Below are positions 16,836-25,115 of a DNA stretch of 64,000 nt, piece after piece. The notes beneath the pieces are model-generated. The model had not been told where the DNA came from and did not search any database. It was given only the letters and a program-made list of their open reading frames with translations. The DNA comes from Streptomyces filamentosus (GTDB lineage: Bacteria; Actinomycetota; Actinomycetes; Streptomycetales; Streptomycetaceae): contig NZ_BNBE01000001.1 in NCBI RefSeq assembly GCF_014654895.1, positions 1,736,001-1,800,000 of the forward strand, written 5' to 3'. Each line of letters starts with the position of its first letter. Position 1 is the first letter of the stretch. The position numbers and the translations under genes are program-made.

Positions 16836-16867
16836 GGCCGGCCGTCACGGGGTGGCGACGGCCGGCC
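16836..16867. terminator. hairpin after the repeat-protein gene
   Basis: GGCCGGCCGTC (16836-16846) pairs perfectly with GACGGCCGGCC (16857-16867) around a 10-nt loop. It lies between the repeat-protein gene and the class F sortase gene, both on the minus strand, and separates them into two transcripts. The remainder of 16747-16976 is GC-rich direct repeats. Confidence 0.6.
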
Positions 16868-16936
16868 GGGCCGGGATGGGGCGGGACGCTCCGGGCTCGG
16901 GTCAGGGGCGTGGAGCGGTGCGCGTACGGGGCGTAC

Positions 16937-16978
16937 GGCCGGGGGCGTACGGGTCGGGCGGCCGGGGGCGTACGGGTC
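16937..16978. repeat. 19-bp direct repeat at the 3' end of the repeat-protein gene
   Basis: GGCCGGGGGCGTACGGGTC occurs at 16937-16955 and again at 16960-16978, the second copy running into the stop codon of the gene. A shorter related GCGTACGG copy lies just before. It looks like local slippage of GC-rich sequence. Confidence 0.7.
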
Positions 16979-18629
16979 AGCCCCGGTTCGCGGCGGCACG
17001 GCGCCGCAGCACGGTGAAGCCGACCCCGGCGGCCAGCGCGGCGGCTCCGGCACCGGCCGCGACCGGCGCGGCGGAGCGGTCCTCGGCGGCGAGCTCGGCG
17101 CCGGCCGCGACGCCGCCCCGCGGGACGACGGAGGTCTGGCCGCCCTGCGGGGCGATGCCGGTGCCCCGCGCGGTGCCGGTCACGGTGTTGAGCTTGCAGC
17201 CCTTGGGGAGCTTCGGGAAGGCCTGGGTGCCGCCCGTCACGCCGCCGCCCTGGGTCTTGGTGTAGAGGGACGGGGCGGTGCCGTGGGCGTCGACGATCCG
17301 GGCGACGATGCCGGCGCTCTTCGGGAGCGACGGGTGGGCGCGGTCGAGGACGGCGATGACCTTCTCGTCGCCGGCGCTGATCAGCTTCGCCTTGGGGCCC
17401 TTCGGGCTCATGATCAGCTTGGCGCCGGTGCCCGCGCCGATGTCGACGAACTTCGTGACGGTGCACTCGCCGAGGGCGTCGGGGTCGGTGTCGACCGGGC
17501 GCTGCTCGCCCTGGCCGCCGCCGCCCATGCCGTACGGCTGCGGGGCGGCCTGCCGGGCCGCGCCGGGCACGAAGGCGGCGAAGCCCCCGTCGCGCTCCAG
17601 GACGACGACGGCCTTGCCGTAGAACCAGACCTGGCGGTCGCCGGCGAGGTAGGTGAAGCCGCGGCCCTTGCCGTCCACGATCTGCTGGAGGCCGTAGCGG
17701 CCGTCGCGCCTGGCCAGCTCCAGGACCGTGCCGTCGGCGAGCCGGTAGATGCCGGGGGTGGCGCCGGGGCGGTAGTTGCCGACCCAGTTGTGGGTGGTGC
17801 CGTCGGAGCGGAGGACGAGGAACTCGCCGTTGTCGTTGGCGGCGGCGGGGCGGGTGTTGGCGTCCAGGCGGCCGACGATCCGGCCGCCGCGGAGGATCTC
17901 GGCGCGGTGGTGGTCGGCGTTGATCTTGTAGATCTTGACGGTGGCGCCGCCGATGAGGGTCCGGGTCCGGACCGGGCCGCCGTTCGCGGGGGTGGTCGCG
18001 GCGGCGGTCACCTTGCCGTCGGAGGTCAGCGTCACCGCGTACCCGGCGAAGACCTTGGTCTCCTTCTGCGGGTAGCCGGCGCCGGCCTTCAGCTCGCCGA
18101 GCACCGCGCCGCCCTTGAGGACGGTGGCGGTGACGTACGGGTGCTGGTCGCCCTTCTCGTAGACCTTGGCCGACAGGCCGCCGGCCAACTGGACGGTGCG
18201 GAGCAGGGTGCCCGCGGCGGGGTCGTGGGCGACGGCGGTCACCTGGCCACCGGCGGTCAGGGTCACCTTGTGGCCCTCGATGATCCGGGTGTCGGACTGG
18301 CCGTACCCGGCGCCGGCCTTCAGCTCGTCGAGCACCCGGCCGTTCTTCAGGACGGTGGCGGTGTAGTAGGGGTGCTGGTCACCCCTCTCGTACACCTCGG
18401 CCGACAGTCCGCCGGCCAGCCGGACGGTGCGGAGCGGGGCGTCGGCGGAGGCAGCGGCGGTACCGGTCCCGGCCTTCGCGGCGGCCTTCGGCGCGGGCGT
18501 GGCGGTCGCCGCGGTCTTCGGCGCCGGGGTCGTCCCGGCGGCGAAGGCGCTGCCGGCAGCGAGGGCCGGGGCGGCTGCGACACCGGCGACGAGCGCGGTG
18601 GCGAGGGCGGTGCGAAGGGCGGTGCGCAT
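16977..18629 (-). CDS. secreted repeat protein with C-terminal membrane segment
   Basis: 550 residues. A Sec signal peptide (to about residue 31) and an Ala/Thr/Pro linker are followed by two near-identical units of about 70 residues (about 66-206). Each has AGGLSAxVYExGDQHPY, a TATVLK segment and ELKAGAGYxQ. A diverged third unit follows, then a Gly-rich middle part, a beta-rich domain and a C-terminal membrane segment with RRR. It is a surface protein of unknown function with no visible LPxTG. ATG 18629 follows GGGAG by 5 nt. An exact GTnAC-N6-GTnAC site at 18768-18783 lies upstream, so AfsQ1 control is possible. Confidence 0.75.
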   Translation of the reverse strand: MRTALRTALATALVAGVAAAPALAAGSAFAAGTTPAPKTAATATPAPKAAAKAGTGTAAASADAPLRTVRLAGGLSAEVYERGDQHPYYTATVLKNGRVLDELKAGAGYGQSDTRIIEGHKVTLTAGGQVTAVAHDPAAGTLLRTVQLAGGLSAKVYEKGDQHPYVTATVLKGGAVLGELKAGAGYPQKETKVFAGYAVTLTSDGKVTAAATTPANGGPVRTRTLIGGATVKIYKINADHHRAEILRGGRIVGRLDANTRPAAANDNGEFLVLRSDGTTHNWVGNYRPGATPGIYRLADGTVLELARRDGRYGLQQIVDGKGRGFTYLAGDRQVWFYGKAVVVLERDGGFAAFVPGAARQAAPQPYGMGGGGQGEQRPVDTDPDALGECTVTKFVDIGAGTGAKLIMSPKGPKAKLISAGDEKVIAVLDRAHPSLPKSAGIVARIVDAHGTAPSLYTKTQGGGVTGGTQAFPKLPKGCKLNTVTGTARGTGIAPQGGQTSVVPRGGVAAGAELAAEDRSAAPVAAGAGAAALAAGVGFTVLRRRAAANRG

Positions 18630-18767
18630 AACGACTCCCGAGAAAGATCGGTGGTGGATGGAGCAGAGCCGCATGCCGCTGACATCTCCTCGGGGAGGGC
18701 CGGTGAGTTCTCGCTGGCTGCTGATAAAGAATCTAAAGATCTCGTATGGGGGATCCGTCTGCTCCGT

Positions 18768-18783
18768 GTCACGGGCGTGTGAC
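18768..18783. promoter_or_regulatory. candidate AfsQ1 box upstream of the repeat-protein gene
   Basis: GTCAC-GGGCGT-GTGAC matches exactly the GTnAC-N6-GTnAC motif published for the response regulator AfsQ1. AfsQ1 is encoded 7 kb to the right. The site lies 139 bp upstream of the repeat-protein start, just beyond an AT-rich promoter-like stretch (18720-18750). A further GTCAC follows at 18788-18792. Nothing else is recognisable in 18630-18966. Confidence 0.55.
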
Positions 18784-18966
18784 AGCCGTCACCACTCCCG
18801 ACGGACCTTTCACGCGCCCCCGTTCACGCCCCCGCGCGCCGGTTCGACGCCCCCCGGCCCCGCCCTGCCTCCGACCTGCCCCGGCCCCACCCTCCGTCAC
18901 CACCGCCTCGCCCTTGACCCGACCCCGCCCCCGCCTCGGCCACGGGCCTCCCCGGCCGGGCTCCCC

Positions 18967-19002
18967 TGTACAGGTCGCTACGCGCGTAGATATGCTCGAC
19001 TG
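18967..19002 (+). promoter_or_regulatory. deoC promoter with nucleoside-regulon operator
   Basis: The perfect palindrome CTACGCGCGTAG at 18978-18989 sits between a TGTACA -35 candidate (18967-18972) and a TATGCT -10 (18991-18996). The GTG start of deoC follows the -10 by 6 nt, so transcription should begin at the start codon and yield a leaderless mRNA. A repressor on the palindrome would block polymerase directly. Confidence 0.75.
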
Positions 19003-19968
19003 GTGACCATGCCCACCACTGCCACCGCAGCAGCAGCTTTCGCCGACGTGACCGCGTCCGAGAGCACGCTGCGCCGCTTCCTCCACGGGCTGCCCGGCGT
19101 CGACGCCGTCGGCCTGGAGGCGCGCGCCGCGTCCCTCGGCACCCGCTCGATCAAGACCACGGCCAAGGCGTACGCCATCGACCTGGCCATCTCCATGATC
19201 GACCTGACGACGCTCGAAGGCGCGGACACCCCGGGCAAGGTCCGGGCCCTCGCCGCCAAGGCCGTCCACCCCGATCCGACCGACCGCACGACCCCGACGA
19301 CCGCCGCCGTCTGCGTCTACCCCGACATGGTGGCCACCGCCAAGGCCGCCCTCGCGGGCTCGGACGTCAAGGTCGCCTCGGTCGCCACCGCCTTCCCGGC
19401 GGGCCGCGCCGCCCTCCCGGTGAAGCTCGCCGACACCGCCGACGCGATCGCCGCGGGCGCCGACGAGATCGACATGGTCATCGACCGTGGCGCCTTCCTC
19501 GCCGGCCGCTACCTGGAGGTGCACGACCAGATCGCCGCGATCAGGGCCGAGTGCGGCGACCGCGCCCGGCTGAAGGTGATCTTCGAGACCGGCGAGCTGT
19601 CCACGTACGACAACATCCGCCGCGCCTCCTGGCTCGGCATGATGGCCGGCGCCGACTTCATCAAGACCTCGACCGGCAAGGTCGCGGTCAACGCCACCCC
19701 GGCGAACACCCTGCTCATGCTGGAGGCGGTGCGCGACTTCCGCGCGCAGACCGGCGTGCAGATCGGCGTGAAGCCGGCCGGCGGCATCCGCAACACCAAG
19801 GAAGCCATCAAGTTCCTGGTGCTGGTCAACGAGACGGCGGGCGCGGACTGGCTGGACAACCACTGGTTCCGCTTCGGCGCCTCCAGCCTGCTCAACGACC
19901 TGCTGATGCAGCGCCAGAAGATGGCGACCGGCCACTACTCCGGCCCCGATTACGTGACGGTGGACTGA
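19003..19968 (+). CDS. deoC: deoxyribose-phosphate aldolase
   Basis: 321-residue class I aldolase that splits 2-deoxyribose-5-phosphate into acetaldehyde and glyceraldehyde-3-phosphate. The Schiff-base lysine is in FIKTSTGKVAVNAT and the second active-site lysine is in IGVKPAGGIRNTKEA. About 65 N-terminal residues precede the TIM-barrel core, as in long actinobacterial and animal DERA. GTG 19003 is preferred because a -10 hexamer lies 6 nt upstream (leaderless); ATG 19009 is two codons in. It heads a three-gene operon, with the aldehyde dehydrogenase starting 5 nt after its stop. Control is by the nucleoside-regulon palindrome. Confidence 0.93.
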   Translation: MTMPTTATAAAAFADVTASESTLRRFLHGLPGVDAVGLEARAASLGTRSIKTTAKAYAIDLAISMIDLTTLEGADTPGKVRALAAKAVHPDPTDRTTPTTAAVCVYPDMVATAKAALAGSDVKVASVATAFPAGRAALPVKLADTADAIAAGADEIDMVIDRGAFLAGRYLEVHDQIAAIRAECGDRARLKVIFETGELSTYDNIRRASWLGMMAGADFIKTSTGKVAVNATPANTLLMLEAVRDFRAQTGVQIGVKPAGGIRNTKEAIKFLVLVNETAGADWLDNHWFRFGASSLLNDLLMQRQKMATGHYSGPDYVTVD

Positions 19969-19973
19969 TCGAC

Positions 19974-21410
19974 ATGACCTCCCCCTTCGAGTACGCCCCC
20001 GCGCCCGAGTCGCGCGCGGTCGTCGACATCGCCCCGAGCTACGGCCTGTTCATCGACGGCGAGTTCACCGACGCGGCCGACGGCAAGGTCTTCAAGACCG
20101 TCTCCCCCTCCACCGAGGAGGTCCTGTCCGAGATCGCCCAGGCGGGCGAGGCGGACGTGGACCGCGCGGTGAAGGCCGCCCGCAGGGCCTTCGAGAAGTG
20201 GTCCGCGCTGCCCGGCGCCGAGCGCGCCAAGTACCTCTTCCGGATCGCCCGGATCATCCAGGAGCGCAGCCGCGAGCTGGCCGTCCTGGAGACCCTGGAC
20301 AACGGCAAGCCGATCAAGGAGACCCGCGACGCGGACCTCCCCCTGGTCGCCGCGCACTTCTTCTACTACGCGGGCTGGGCCGACAAGCTCGACCACGCGG
20401 GCTACGGCGCGAACCCGCGCCCGCTGGGCGTGGCCGGCCAGGTCATCCCCTGGAACTTCCCGCTCCTGATGCTGGCGTGGAAGATCGCCCCGGCCCTCGC
20501 GACCGGCAACACGGTCGTCCTGAAGCCGGCCGAGACGACCCCGCTCTCCGCCCTGTTCTTCGCGGACGTCTGCCGCCAGGCGGGCCTGCCGAAGGGCGTC
20601 GTCAACATCCTCCCCGGGTACGGGGACGCCGGCGCCGCGCTGGTCGCGCACCCGGACGTGAACAAGGTCGCCTTCACCGGCTCGACGGCCGTCGGCAAGC
20701 AGATCGCCCGCACGGTCGCCGGCACCGACAAGAAGGTCACGCTGGAGCTGGGCGGCAAGGGCGCCAACATCGTCTTCGACGACGCCCCGATCGACCAGGC
20801 CGTCGAGGGCATCGTCAACGGCATCTTCTTCAACCAGGGCCAGGTCTGCTGCGCGGGCTCCCGCCTGCTGGTGCAGGAGTCGATCCAGGACGAGCTCCTG
20901 GACAGCCTCAAGCGCCGCCTGTCGACGCTCCGCCTCGGCGACCCGCTCGACAAGAACACCGACATCGGCGCCATCAACTCCGAGGAGCAGCTGGCCCGCA
21001 TCACCTCCCTGGTGGCGCAGGGCGAGGCGGAGGGCGCCGAGCGCTGGACCGCCCCCTGCGACCTCCCGGAGGCGGGCTACTGGTTCGCCCCGACGCTCTT
21101 CACGAACGTCACCCAGGCGCACACCATCGCCCGCGACGAGGTCTTCGGCCCGGTCCTGTCGGTGCTGACCTTCCGCACCCCGGACGAGGCCGTCGCCAAG
21201 GCCAACAACAGCCAGTACGGCCTCTCCGCCGGCATCTGGACGGAGAAGGGCTCCCGCATCCTCGCGGTCGCCGGCAAGCTCCGCGCCGGTGTCGTCTGGG
21301 CCAACACGTTCAACAAGTTCGACCCGACCTCGCCCTTCGGCGGCTACAAGGAGTCGGGCTTCGGCCGCGAGGGCGGCCGCCACGGTCTGGAGGCCTACCT
21401 CGATGTCTGA
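19974..21410 (+). CDS. NAD(P)-dependent aldehyde dehydrogenase
   Basis: 478 residues, full-length aldehyde dehydrogenase. The catalytic Asn is in IPWNFPLLM, cofactor-binding VLKPAETTP and FTGSTAVGK follow, the general base Glu is in TLELGGKGANIVFDD and the nucleophile Cys is in NQGQVCCAGSRLLVQ. EVFGPVLSV and PFGGYKESGFGREGG mark the C-terminal half. It oxidises an aldehyde to the acid in the cytosol. Being 5 nt behind deoC, its likely substrate is acetaldehyde released by DERA; that is inference from context. The ATG at 19974 fits the operon spacing, while the frame stays open far upstream inside deoC. Confidence 0.9.
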   Translation: MTSPFEYAPAPESRAVVDIAPSYGLFIDGEFTDAADGKVFKTVSPSTEEVLSEIAQAGEADVDRAVKAARRAFEKWSALPGAERAKYLFRIARIIQERSRELAVLETLDNGKPIKETRDADLPLVAAHFFYYAGWADKLDHAGYGANPRPLGVAGQVIPWNFPLLMLAWKIAPALATGNTVVLKPAETTPLSALFFADVCRQAGLPKGVVNILPGYGDAGAALVAHPDVNKVAFTGSTAVGKQIARTVAGTDKKVTLELGGKGANIVFDDAPIDQAVEGIVNGIFFNQGQVCCAGSRLLVQESIQDELLDSLKRRLSTLRLGDPLDKNTDIGAINSEEQLARITSLVAQGEAEGAERWTAPCDLPEAGYWFAPTLFTNVTQAHTIARDEVFGPVLSVLTFRTPDEAVAKANNSQYGLSAGIWTEKGSRILAVAGKLRAGVVWANTFNKFDPTSPFGGYKESGFGREGGRHGLEAYLDV

Positions 21411-22293
21411 GCAGACCCGACTCTCCGTCTTCAAGACCTACAAGCTGTACGTCGGGGGCAAGTTCCCCCGCTCCGAGAGCGGCCGGGTGTACGAGGTGAG
21501 CGACTCCAAGGGCAACTGGCTGGCGAACGCCCCGCTGTCCTCCCGCAAGGACGCCCGTGACGCGGTCGTCGCCGCCCGCAAGGCGCAGGGCGGCTGGGCG
21601 GGCGCGACCGCGTACCTGCGCGGCCAGATCCTCTACCGCGTCGCCGAGATGCTGGAGGGCCGCCGGGACCAGTTCGTCCGCGAGGTCGCCGACGCCGAGG
21701 GCCTGTCGAAGTCGAAGGCGGCGGCCCAGGTGGACGCCGCGATCGACCGCTGGGTCTGGTACGCCGGCTGGACCGACAAGATCGCCCAGGTCGTCGGCGG
21801 CGCCAACCCGGTCGCCGGCCCCTACTTCAACCTCTCCACCCCGGAGCCGACCGGCGTCGTCACCGTGCTCGCCCCCCAGGAGTCGTCCTTCCTGGGCCTG
21901 GTCTCGGTGATCGCCCCGGTCATCGCGACGGGCAACACCGCCGTCGTCATCGCCTCGGAGAAGGCCCCGCTCCCCGCCCTCTCCCTGGGCGAGGTCCTGG
22001 CCACCTCCGACCTCCCCGGCGGCGTGGTCAACATCCTCTCCGGCAAGGCGTCCGAGATGGGCCCGCACCTCGCGGCCCACCGTGACGTCAACGCGATCGA
22101 CCTGACGGGCGCGGACGCCGACCTGGCCCGCGACCTGGAGATCGCGGCGGCGGAGAACCTGAAGCGCGTCCTGCGCCCCCGCACCGAGGACTTCGCCGAG
22201 TCCCCCGGCACGGACCGCATGACCGCGTTCCTGGAGACGAAGACGGTCTGGCACCCCACCGGTTCGCTGGGCGCCTCCGGCTCCTCGTACTGA
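21403..22293 (+). CDS. half-length aldehyde dehydrogenase-like protein
   Basis: 296 residues that align only with the N-terminal, cofactor-binding part of aldehyde dehydrogenases: LYVGGKFPRSESGRVYEV at the N-terminus, then EPTGVVTVLAPQESSFLGL, GNTAVVIASEKAPLP and DLPGGVVNILSG. The catalytic PWN is replaced by APQ, and the whole Cys/Glu catalytic domain is missing. It therefore cannot be an ordinary dehydrogenase. ATG 21403 overlaps the preceding stop by 8 nt, implying coupled synthesis with the complete enzyme. A regulatory or structural partner role for that enzyme is plausible. The clean frame, normal codon use and a terminator right after it argue against a decaying pseudogene. Confidence 0.8.
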   Translation: MSEQTRLSVFKTYKLYVGGKFPRSESGRVYEVSDSKGNWLANAPLSSRKDARDAVVAARKAQGGWAGATAYLRGQILYRVAEMLEGRRDQFVREVADAEGLSKSKAAAQVDAAIDRWVWYAGWTDKIAQVVGGANPVAGPYFNLSTPEPTGVVTVLAPQESSFLGLVSVIAPVIATGNTAVVIASEKAPLPALSLGEVLATSDLPGGVVNILSGKASEMGPHLAAHRDVNAIDLTGADADLARDLEIAAAENLKRVLRPRTEDFAESPGTDRMTAFLETKTVWHPTGSLGASGSSY

Positions 22294-22301
22294 CCCCGTC
22301 C

Positions 22302-22341
22302 GCGCGAGGTCCCCGGGCGTCCGCACCCGGGGACCTTGCGC
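22302..22341. terminator. terminator of the deoC operon
   Basis: GCGCGAGGTCCCCGGG (22302-22317) pairs with CCCGGGGACCTTGCGC (22326-22341), with one G:U wobble and an 8-nt loop, directly after the half dehydrogenase gene. Confidence 0.85.
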
Positions 22342-22353
22342 ACGCCCGTGAGG

Positions 22354-22370
22354 GACCGGATGATCCGGTC
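22354..22370. promoter_or_regulatory. palindrome abutting the TerD-like gene start
   Basis: GACCGGAT-G-ATCCGGTC is a perfect palindrome with 8-bp arms ending one base before the ATG at 22371. GATGAT within it (22359-22364) lies 6 nt before the ATG and could be the -10 of a leaderless promoter. A protein bound here would cover the start site. Confidence 0.5.
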
Positions 22371-23792
22371 ATGCTGAGGGGACTGATCAAGGGGGACAAC
22401 GCCTTCGTCCCGACGGCGGCGCTGCGCGTCGCCGTCGGGAGCGGGGTGGACGTCGCGGCGCTGCTCGTGACGGAGCGGGGCAGGGTCCGGGGGGACGCCG
22501 ACATCGTGTTCGACGGCGCTCCGGCGCACGCGTCGGGCGCGGTGCGGCTCGCCGCGGGCGAGGACGGCACGGTGTGGCTGGACACCGACCTCACGGGCGT
22601 CGAGGAGGCCGTCGCCCGCGTCCTCGTCGTCGCGTCGACGGAGGAGGGCGCCCTGCGGGACGCGCGCGCCCTGTCCGTGGAGGTCCTCGGGCCGGACGGC
22701 AGGACGGTCGTGGCGTACGAGGTCACCGACGCGGGCCCCGAGACGGCGATGGTCGTCGCGGAGCTGTACCGCCGCTCGGGCGGCTGGAAGTTCCGCGCAG
22801 TGGGCCAGGGGTACGTCGACGGGCTGACCGGCCTGGCGGTGGACCACGGGGTGGACGTGGGCGAGGAACCGCAGGAGGCCCCGGCGGACGTCCCGGCCCC
22901 CGCCGCTCCGGCCCGGGCGGAGGCCCCGGCACCGGCGGAGGCGCGGACGGAGGCCCCGGCGGACGTCCCGGCGCAGGGCCGGCGCCCCACCCGTGACCAG
23001 CTCCTGGACATGACCCCGGACCAGATCCGGGCCCTGGCCCGGGCCCAGCGGCAGGCCGGGGCCGAGCCCGGGTCCCCGCCGGCGTCCGCCCCGTCCGTGC
23101 CGCCGCCCGACCCGTCGGCCTGGACCTGCGGGCCCGTCTTCAAGCCGCGCACCGTCACCGGCCGGGACAACGACGTGATCACCGTGGAGGACCTCCCGCC
23201 CGGTCCCGTCATGGTCGAACTGGCCGTGAAGGGCGAGCACTACACCGGGCTGTGGCCCCTCGACGACTCCAACGCCAAGGGGCGTTACCTCGTCAACAGC
23301 ACGGAGAAGGACTTCCGGGGCCGGGTGATCGCCTCCGTCCCCGCGCACGGACGCCTGCGCCTGCGACTGGAGGCGGGCGGCCCCTGGCAGGTGCGGATCC
23401 TGCCGCTGGCGGAGGCCCGGCGTCTGACCGAGAGCCGGCTGGAGGCATGGGGACCCGAGGTCCTGCTCCACACCCGGGGGACGGCCGACGTCGCCTTCCA
23501 CTACAAGGGCGGCGGCAACTTCATCGTCCACCTCCACCGGCTGGCGGGGCACACGGACCCCACCGCCCTTCCCGAGCCCGGCCGGGCCGTCGTCAACGAG
23601 ATCGGCGCGCGCAAGGAGACCCTGCCGCTGCCCGAGGGCCCGCTCCTCGTCCACGTGTCCGCCGCGGACGCCCCCTGGACCGCTCGCCTGAAGGAAGTGC
23701 GGCCCCACAGCAGCGGCCGGAACGCCGACCGGCCGATGAAGTCGGCCGAGCCCCGCGGGGCACTGGGCTGGCTGCGCCGCGCGAGGCACTGA
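22371..23792 (+). CDS. TerD-family protein with C-terminal extension
   Basis: 473 residues. The N-terminal domain (about 1-165) is TerD-like: VTERGRVRGDADIVFDG, then ELYRRSGGWKFRAVGQGYVDGL, the most conserved TerD segment. An Ala/Pro/Glu linker (about 166-245) with a short helical piece (LLDMTPDQIRALARAQRQ) leads to a second region. That region has two beta-sandwich-like units with WTCGPVFKPRTVTG and related repeats. TerD proteins bind calcium and are linked to stress and tellurite resistance; the C-terminal part resembles sensors attached to such proteins. Other ter genes are not nearby. Expression is probably leaderless with a palindrome at the start. Confidence 0.75.
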   Translation: MLRGLIKGDNAFVPTAALRVAVGSGVDVAALLVTERGRVRGDADIVFDGAPAHASGAVRLAAGEDGTVWLDTDLTGVEEAVARVLVVASTEEGALRDARALSVEVLGPDGRTVVAYEVTDAGPETAMVVAELYRRSGGWKFRAVGQGYVDGLTGLAVDHGVDVGEEPQEAPADVPAPAAPARAEAPAPAEARTEAPADVPAQGRRPTRDQLLDMTPDQIRALARAQRQAGAEPGSPPASAPSVPPPDPSAWTCGPVFKPRTVTGRDNDVITVEDLPPGPVMVELAVKGEHYTGLWPLDDSNAKGRYLVNSTEKDFRGRVIASVPAHGRLRLRLEAGGPWQVRILPLAEARRLTESRLEAWGPEVLLHTRGTADVAFHYKGGGNFIVHLHRLAGHTDPTALPEPGRAVVNEIGARKETLPLPEGPLLVHVSAADAPWTARLKEVRPHSSGRNADRPMKSAEPRGALGWLRRARH

Positions 23793-23804
23793 GGGGCAGG
23801 GGCC

Positions 23805-24209
23805 CTACGGAAGCAGCTTCTGCGTCAGCGGGCCCGCCACCGGCAGGTCGGCCACGGCCCCGCCCTTCGTGACGTGGTCGGTGAGCAGGTTGGTGCCGAC
23901 CGGCTTGAAGTCGGCGATCTGGGTGCCGATGCCGTTGGCCAGCGGGTCGACGCCGGTGTTGGCCAGCGGGTCGAGCTGGAGCCGCGTCAGCGGGCCCACC
24001 CCGTGTGTGACGCCGGACAGCGCGCCCGCCCCGGCCGCGCCGGCGTCCGTGCGGGTCAGCGAGTCCACCGGCAGCGGCACGGCGGCGCCCGGCGCGGCCT
24101 GGGCCGCGGCGCCCGCGCCGAGCACGGCGGCACCGGCCGCCGTGAGGCCGAGACCGGCCTTGAGGAGGAGGCCGCGACGGGGGGCCTTCGGCTCTGCGTG
24201 ACGCGCCAT
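23805..24209 (-). CDS. small secreted protein of unknown function
   Basis: 134 residues. A twin-basic N-terminus (RRGLLLKAGLGL) followed by an Ala/Gly-rich signal segment ending AAQAAPG suggests export. The mature part is short and Leu/Pro/Gly-rich (VDSLTRTD, DPLANGIGTQIADFKP, PVAGPLTQKLLP) with no known domain. ATG 24209 has AAGGA upstream. It is convergent with the TerD-like gene, 12 bp apart, and divergent from the uridine kinase gene. It resembles in style the secreted protein at 29.8-30.2 kb, though the sequences are not clearly homologous. Confidence 0.65.
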   Translation of the reverse strand: MARHAEPKAPRRGLLLKAGLGLTAAGAAVLGAGAAAQAAPGAAVPLPVDSLTRTDAGAAGAGALSGVTHGVGPLTRLQLDPLANTGVDPLANGIGTQIADFKPVGTNLLTDHVTKGGAVADLPVAGPLTQKLLP

Positions 24210-24327
24210 GGGGATCCTTCCGGGGGGTGATCGGGCGGACACCGACCGTAGTGGAGGTGTGATGCTCGATACCAACGGCCCTCCTCGATGGTCCCCTGGA
24301 CGGGGTAATGCCTCACACTGGTGTTCC

Positions 24328-24957
24328 GTGAGTTCCCAACCGATCCCGACCCGGGTCGTCCTGCTCGCGGGCCCCTCCGGCTCCGGCAAGTCGTCCCTCG
24401 CCGCCGTCACCGGCCTCCCGGTCCTGCGCCTCGACGACTTCTACAAGGAGACGGGCGATCCCACGCTCCCCCTCGTCGACGGCTCCACGGACATCGACTG
24501 GGACTCGCCGCGTTCCTGGGACGCGGACGCCGCCGTCGCAGCGATCACCGAGCTGTGCCGCACCGGCCGCACCGACGTCCCCGTCTACTCCATCGCCACC
24601 AGCTCCCGCACCGGCAGCGACCGCCTCGACATCGAGCGGACCCCGCTCTTCATCGCCGAGGGCATCTTCGCCGCCGAGATCGTGGACCGCTGCCGGGAGC
24701 TCGGGGTGCTGGCCGACGCGCTCTGCCTGCGCGGCCGCCCGTCGACGACCTTCCGCCGCCGGCTGCTGCGCGACCTGAAGGAGGGCCGCAAGTCGGTGCC
24801 GTTCCTGCTGCGCCGCGGCTGGCGCCTGATGCGGGCCGAGCGCGCCATCGTCGCCCGGCAGACCGCGCTGGGCGCCCACGCCTGCGCCAAGCCGGAGGCG
24901 CTGGGCCGCCTCGCCGCCGCGGCGGCGGGCCGGCACCGCACCCCGGCGGACCGCTGA
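24328..24957 (+). CDS. uridine kinase-like P-loop protein
   Basis: 209 residues. Walker A LLAGPSGSGKSS (about 10-21) is followed by the family's VLRLDDFYKETG, a DIDWDSPRSWD segment and FIAEGIFAAEIV. This is the arrangement of uridine kinase/phosphoribulokinase-type nucleoside kinases. It would phosphorylate uridine or cytidine with a nucleotide triphosphate, the salvage counterpart to the degradative genes nearby. GTG 24328 fits the start of homology; GTG 24321 is in another frame. TAATGC (24306-24311) is a candidate -10. Unlike its pathway neighbours it lacks the CTACGCGCGTAG palindrome. Confidence 0.82.
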   Translation: MSSQPIPTRVVLLAGPSGSGKSSLAAVTGLPVLRLDDFYKETGDPTLPLVDGSTDIDWDSPRSWDADAAVAAITELCRTGRTDVPVYSIATSSRTGSDRLDIERTPLFIAEGIFAAEIVDRCRELGVLADALCLRGRPSTTFRRRLLRDLKEGRKSVPFLLRRGWRLMRAERAIVARQTALGAHACAKPEALGRLAAAAAGRHRTPADR

Positions 24958-25002
24958 CCGCTGACCCCGACGCGCCCCGGACGCGGCACGGAGCGGACAG
25001 CA

Positions 25003-25056
25003 CGAAGCGGACCGTACGAGACCCCCCGGACTCGTACGACCCGCTTCGTTTCTTTC
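25003..25056. terminator. terminator between uridine kinase gene and sigQ
   Basis: CGAAGCGG and GTACGAG (25003-25020) pair with CTCGTAC and CCGCTTCG (25031-25048), followed by a T-rich tract. A second hairpin with GGCTCCAG arms lies at 25064-25086. Together they terminate the two convergent genes; nothing else is seen in 24958-25115. Confidence 0.8.
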
Positions 25057-25115
25057 CCCCGTGGGCTCCAGATCCCCCCTGGAGCCGGTTCCCCCGTGCT
25101 TCCCCCCGTGATCCC

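Noticed and set aside
18784..18966. TTCACGC-type repeats upstream of deoC as a second operator
   Set aside because: They are two imperfect GC-rich copies in a composition-biased stretch, far from any -10.
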